A DNA stretch of 64,000 nucleotides from Moricandia arvensis. Lineage: Eukaryota; Streptophyta; Magnoliopsida; Brassicales; Brassicaceae. Below, one piece after another: positions 60,420-64,000 of the stretch (its first letter is position 1; every line of letters begins with the position of its first letter). The DNA lies in the NCBI GenBank assembly GCA_905132765.1, contig CAJHQP010001116.1:62001-126000 (forward strand), given 5' to 3'. Below the pieces are notes generated by a model. That model was not told the origin of the DNA and did not search any database. It saw only the letters and a program-made list of their open reading frames with translations. Made by a program: the position numbers and the translations under genes.

Positions 60420-60706
60420 CTCCCTCCGTTCTAAATGTATAATGTTTTTAACATATGGAAAACTATTAATAAAGTTACATTTTGTCTAAAAAGTAAGTAA
60501 AATATAAATTAAAAACTATTTAACCAACTACAAAATGTAGAAGAAGATATTATTGACAACACAATTTTGTAATAAAATTAAAAAATTACTTAGAAAAAAT
60601 GAAAACACCTTACATATTGAAACATCAAGAACTTCATAAAACATCATAACTTACTTTGATACATGTGTAAAACTTTATAACATACGTTATTTTGAAACAA
60701 ATGAAG
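60420..60706. mobile_element. Stowaway-like MITE, 287 bp
   Basis: The left end CTCCCTCCGTTCTAAATG and the right end in reverse complement CTTCATTTGTTTCAAAAT are flanked by TA on both sides. The interior is AT-rich. Confidence 0.65.
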
Positions 60707-61912
60707 TAATCGAGAAGCATTATAACATTTGAGGTCCATCTAAACATATATTATATTTTTATCAAACTAACTATGAGATTGATTAGTAGTGTACGAAAAA
60801 TAGATTTTCATTCTTTCTTTAAATAAAAGGTATAAAATTACCTAATATGATTAATATATATATATATATGACAATTAAAACTTTTGAATAATAAAGATTT
60901 GATAACAATTTTTGTATCTTCTATAATTTTGTATAATTTTATATTACTAAAATAAATTAAATAATAAAATTAATGTATAATAATAATTTATATTTTTTCT
61001 TAAACTTATATTTTGTTTTTTTTACAACGACTATAAATTACTAGAATTATTAAAAGTCCTGCATTGAAAATTTTGTGATCAATGGTTTAACATTTTTATG
61101 TTATAATAAGATATAACTGATTATATATCATAAGTATATGAAGGTTCATTTAATAGATATTCAGATTATATATATATATATATATATATCGTTTAAATTA
61201 AATTATATATCATATAAAAATACATAAATAATTTAATTTCAAAATTTGCATTTAAAAGGTATTGAGACATTGATATTTTAATTTCAAACTTTGCTTCGAA
61301 TTTTGAGAAACGATTATAAATCACTAAAACTATTAAACTCTCGCATTGAAAATTTTGTGATTAGTGGTTTAATTTTTTTTGTTACGAAAAATGTACTAAT
61401 ATTAATAAAATCATATGAATAGGAAGCTTCAATTAATAAATATTCATATTAAAATATATTATAGATTTATGTTAATTTCATTTAAATTTAATTATATAAC
61501 ATATAAAATAAATAAAAATGATTGTTTTGTTTTGTTTTATTTACTAATAAAATTATTGTAAATAAACAAGAGTGATTGATTGTTTATGTGTTTACTCCAA
61601 TTTAACATATACATAATAGTTACTCGCTTCTCGAATTTAATTATGATTTTATAATATGTAAATAAACACAAAATAAATAAGAATATGTAAAAATAATTTG
61701 TATACATAATGTTCATTCTCTCATCGTTTATATATAGTGTATGGTTTAGATAAGGAATTAGATTTAATAAGGAGTTTGAATTACAAATGAGTTCACACTA
61801 TTTTGTGTTTGAGGTTGTTGACCATGTTGTAGACACAAAACACACATGTAACAAAAGTATTTCCTACAAATCCCAAACCACACACTCTTATTATTGTTTT
61901 AGCTCAGTCATT
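60707..61912. other. AT-rich intergenic DNA, no gene seen
   Basis: Low-complexity DNA with an (AT)n run near 61,170-61,190. Two partly similar stretches (TTTACAACGACTATAAATTAC at about 61,020 and GAGAAACGATTATAAATCAC at about 61,302, each followed by TCGCATTGAAAATTTTGTGA-like sequence) suggest an old 280-bp tandem duplication. The last 100 bases are the expected 3' UTR of the BBE-like gene. Confidence 0.5.
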
Positions 61913-63124
61913 TCACTCAAGTGCTGTAGGAATACTTTGTTCATGTCTGAAGAAATTCTCAGGATCAAACTTAGCTTTAATCTTCACCAACCTCTCAAAG
62001 TTCCCCTTGAAGTATTTATTCCCCCATTCTCTTGCATCACTTCCTTTACCATTCATCCCCAAATCAAGATCTCTATAGTTCACATACGCGGCTCTCGGGC
62101 TCTTCGACACATACTGCTCCATGTAACTATACATATCCCTCATCCATTCCATATGCTTGGCCTCGCTCGCTTTCCCGTCTTGCCACAAAGTCAGCCACTG
62201 TATCTTGAACAATGTGCCACTCCTATGTGGGAAAGGTGTCTCTGTCTCAGGGATTTTCGCCATCATGCCTCCATAAGGATTCCATATAGTCAATGGTGAA
62301 TCCTCCTCTAGAAGCTTTTTCCATAGCCCTTCTAGTCCTTCTATTGGTATTGGCTCCTCCACATAGTCTGACTTGGCTTTGAAGTAATTCTTAAACAAGG
62401 ATTTTCCATCAAGTAAAGCTTCCGGTGGCGCGGTGCTTGGGAAACCAGCAATGTACATCACAGATTTGATCCAGCTAGTCTCTAAACAATCCTTCTTCGT
62501 TAGTCCAAGCTGTGGGAAACTCCTCTGCATCACCTGTTAAAAACAAATAAGGTTGAAATTGTCAAAATCAAAACTTTGAAGCTTAATTTGTAATAATCCA
62601 AACTTTCATAAATTACAATATAAACCCGTCACGTTACCTGCAACAGCCTATTAGCGTCACCAAGAAACTGGCCTTGGTACGAAACTGAGATAGTTCTTTC
62701 TTTGCTCTTAGGTGTTTTGCTCGCTGGTTGAATGATGGCGCGGATAAAGAGATCTTCGTCGAGCTTGTCGGCTACTTGTTGCCACTTGTACAAGATCCTA
62801 GTTCCGTCTTGTTCCAATGTCTTTGTGACAGTGAACACCGTCACTGTCTCGGGCACAGGGACGAGCTTAATCTTCCAGGCGAGAATAACGCCGAAGCTTC
62901 CTCCACCACTGCCGCGAATGGCCCAGAAAACGTCTTCTCCCATCGCCGCGCGGTTCAAGATTTTGCCGTCTGCGTTAACGATTCTGGCGTCTAGGACGTT
63001 ATCGGCTCCGAGTCCAAACTTACGCATCATTGAACCGTAGGCTCCGCCGATTATGTGGCCGCCGATGCCTAGGCTGGTGCATAAACCCGCCGGAAAGCCA
63101 TGGACGTTGCTTTTCTCTTGGATC
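61913..63124 (-). CDS. berberine bridge enzyme-like FAD-linked oxidoreductase, last two exons
   Basis: Exons on minus: 63124-62638 and 62533-61913, joined over a 104-bp intron (GTAACG...TTTTTAACAG). The first starts in mid-codon as (R)IQEKSNVHGFPAG and holds the FAD-binding part with LCTSLGIGGH, whose Cys corresponds to the covalent flavin link in this family. Then come MMRKFGLGADNVLDARIV and WAIRGSGGGSFGVI. The second exon ends with the BBE domain: AAYVNYRDLDLG, WGNKYFKGNFERLVKIKAKF, DPENFFRHEQSIP and a stop. About 160 N-terminal residues (signal peptide and the His-bearing half of the FAD domain) are missing: the AAAG acceptor at 63125 implies an upstream exon, not found up to 64,000. Family members act in the apoplast or vesicles, oxidising sugars, monolignols or alkaloid-type substrates. 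Confidence 0.85.
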
Positions 63125-64000
63125 CTTTAAACCGTGACAAATAAAAAGATTAAAGAATCGGTCATAATCATAGCTTAACCATATTCGATTTTTTAATATA
63201 TTGGTTCGGTTTAAAAGTTCGGTCATAAAACTAGTTCATTGTCCATGTTCCTAGATGTAAATAACCAAAATGGAATAACTCGAAATATTTTAATGGGCAA
63301 ATTTTTCAAATAGTTAATAAAAAAAATTTAGTCATAAAAATAAATTTTTTAAAAAAATAATTAAAATAATTTTTTTGTTTTAAAAATTTTAATTTTTTAT
63401 TTTTTTTAGTTGTAAATTTCACTTTCAACCCTTCCGTAACTCTAAACATTAGGTTTAGAGTAGTTAATTTAATGGATATAAATATATATATTTTTTAATA
63501 AAATTTATTTTAATAATTTTTTAATTAAAAACTATTTCTGTGATAATTTAAATTATTTTTGTGATATTTTTTTAAATCTATTTTAAATTATTTCTTCATT
63601 TTAATTGGTAAACGTGATTTATGTTTAATAAACCGCGAATATTTGACTGCTCGGTTCTTTGTGACATCGTATACCCAAAAGAATCACGATGTTTCTTAAC
63701 TTTTAGTGTGACAACTCATGAGCAATAACTCTATAGTCTTACAATGATACTTTATAAAGAAACCAATTTAATTATACTTTCTGTAAATTAGAATAATATT
63801 ACAATCATTACTCTTCTTCCTTCTATAAAAGAAAAATATATAAATATTTTTATTTTATAAAATCAGGGTAAATAAGGACATGATTAATGAAAGTTTCGCT
63901 GAATTTTTTAGAAAAAATTAAGAAATAGTTTCTTAACTTTTTTAAAAAAATTCAATTTAAGAAATCTGCAATAATCATAGCTTAATACTATTTTTGTGGC
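63125..64000. other. intron or upstream DNA of the BBE-like gene, with a foldback half copy
   Basis: AT-rich, with no N-terminal BBE coding sequence on minus. Positions 63,290-63,610 resemble one arm of the foldback element at 59,311 (CCGTAACTCTAAACATTAGG against CTCACAACTCTAAACCTTAA). Either a long intron continues past the window, or the 5' exon was lost. Confidence 0.5.

Overview
The window is nuclear DNA of a flowering plant, almost certainly a Brassicaceae species of the Brassica/Raphanus type. The evidence is intron-rich genes with GT-AG junctions, AT-rich intergenic DNA full of MITEs and Helitrons, and four host genes (a CTP synthase, a KDM5-type JmjC demethylase, a small proline-rich secreted protein and a berberine-bridge-enzyme-like oxidoreductase). 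Their order fits, from memory, the Arabidopsis chromosome 1 interval around AT1G30700-AT1G30820. No genome search could be run, so the synteny statement is recall, not a computed result.

Layout. 1-4,341: 5' part of a degenerate Ty1/copia element on the minus strand, with a 190-bp LTR at 4,152-4,341. 4,342-17,460: about 13 kb of AT-rich intergenic DNA with Stowaway-like and hAT-like MITEs, SINE-like scraps and a 67-bp tandem duplication, and no gene I can support. 17,461-25,700: a large Mutator-like element of the kind that carries a SUMO-protease-like (ULP/DUF1985) gene, convergent with a mudrA transposase; both genes are broken. Its non-coding parts are packed with a short palindromic repeat and a long inverted repeat. 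25,997-27,012: a clearly bounded non-autonomous Helitron. 27,258-42,721: the gene island, with CTP synthase (20 coding exons, 600 aa), a kinase pseudogene, an LSD1-type zinc-finger protein (5 coding exons, 282 aa), a JMJ18-like histone demethylase (11 coding exons, 815 aa) and a proline-rich secreted protein (148 aa). All of these are on the plus strand. 43,790-46,330: a Ty3/gypsy pol remnant on the minus strand, cut by a hAT-like MITE and followed by a Helitron fragment. 46,331-54,228: very AT-rich DNA with probably tandem Helitrons and one candidate 31-residue membrane peptide gene. 54,229-59,209: a second ULP-carrying Mutator-like element in which an internal deletion has fused the 5' half of mudrA to the 5' part of the ULP gene, tail to tail. 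59,311-61,912: foldback and Stowaway-like repeats. 61,913-63,124: the last two exons of a BBE-like gene on the minus strand, whose 5' end is not in the window.

How the pieces relate. The host genes do not form a pathway: nucleotide synthesis, chromatin, a zinc-finger factor, a cell-wall-type protein and an apoplastic oxidoreductase simply sit next to each other. The rest is a transposon landscape. The least explained part is the pair of ULP/mudrA Mutator-like elements: one carries palindromic repeats in every non-coding segment and a roughly 215-bp inverted repeat 5' of its transposase, the other is an internal-deletion derivative, and both have Tyr where the ULP catalytic His is expected.

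Exon coordinates were read by eye from splice consensus, frame and family similarity. For CTP synthase, the LSD1-like gene and the JmjC gene the summed exons are exact multiples of three and end on a stop codon.
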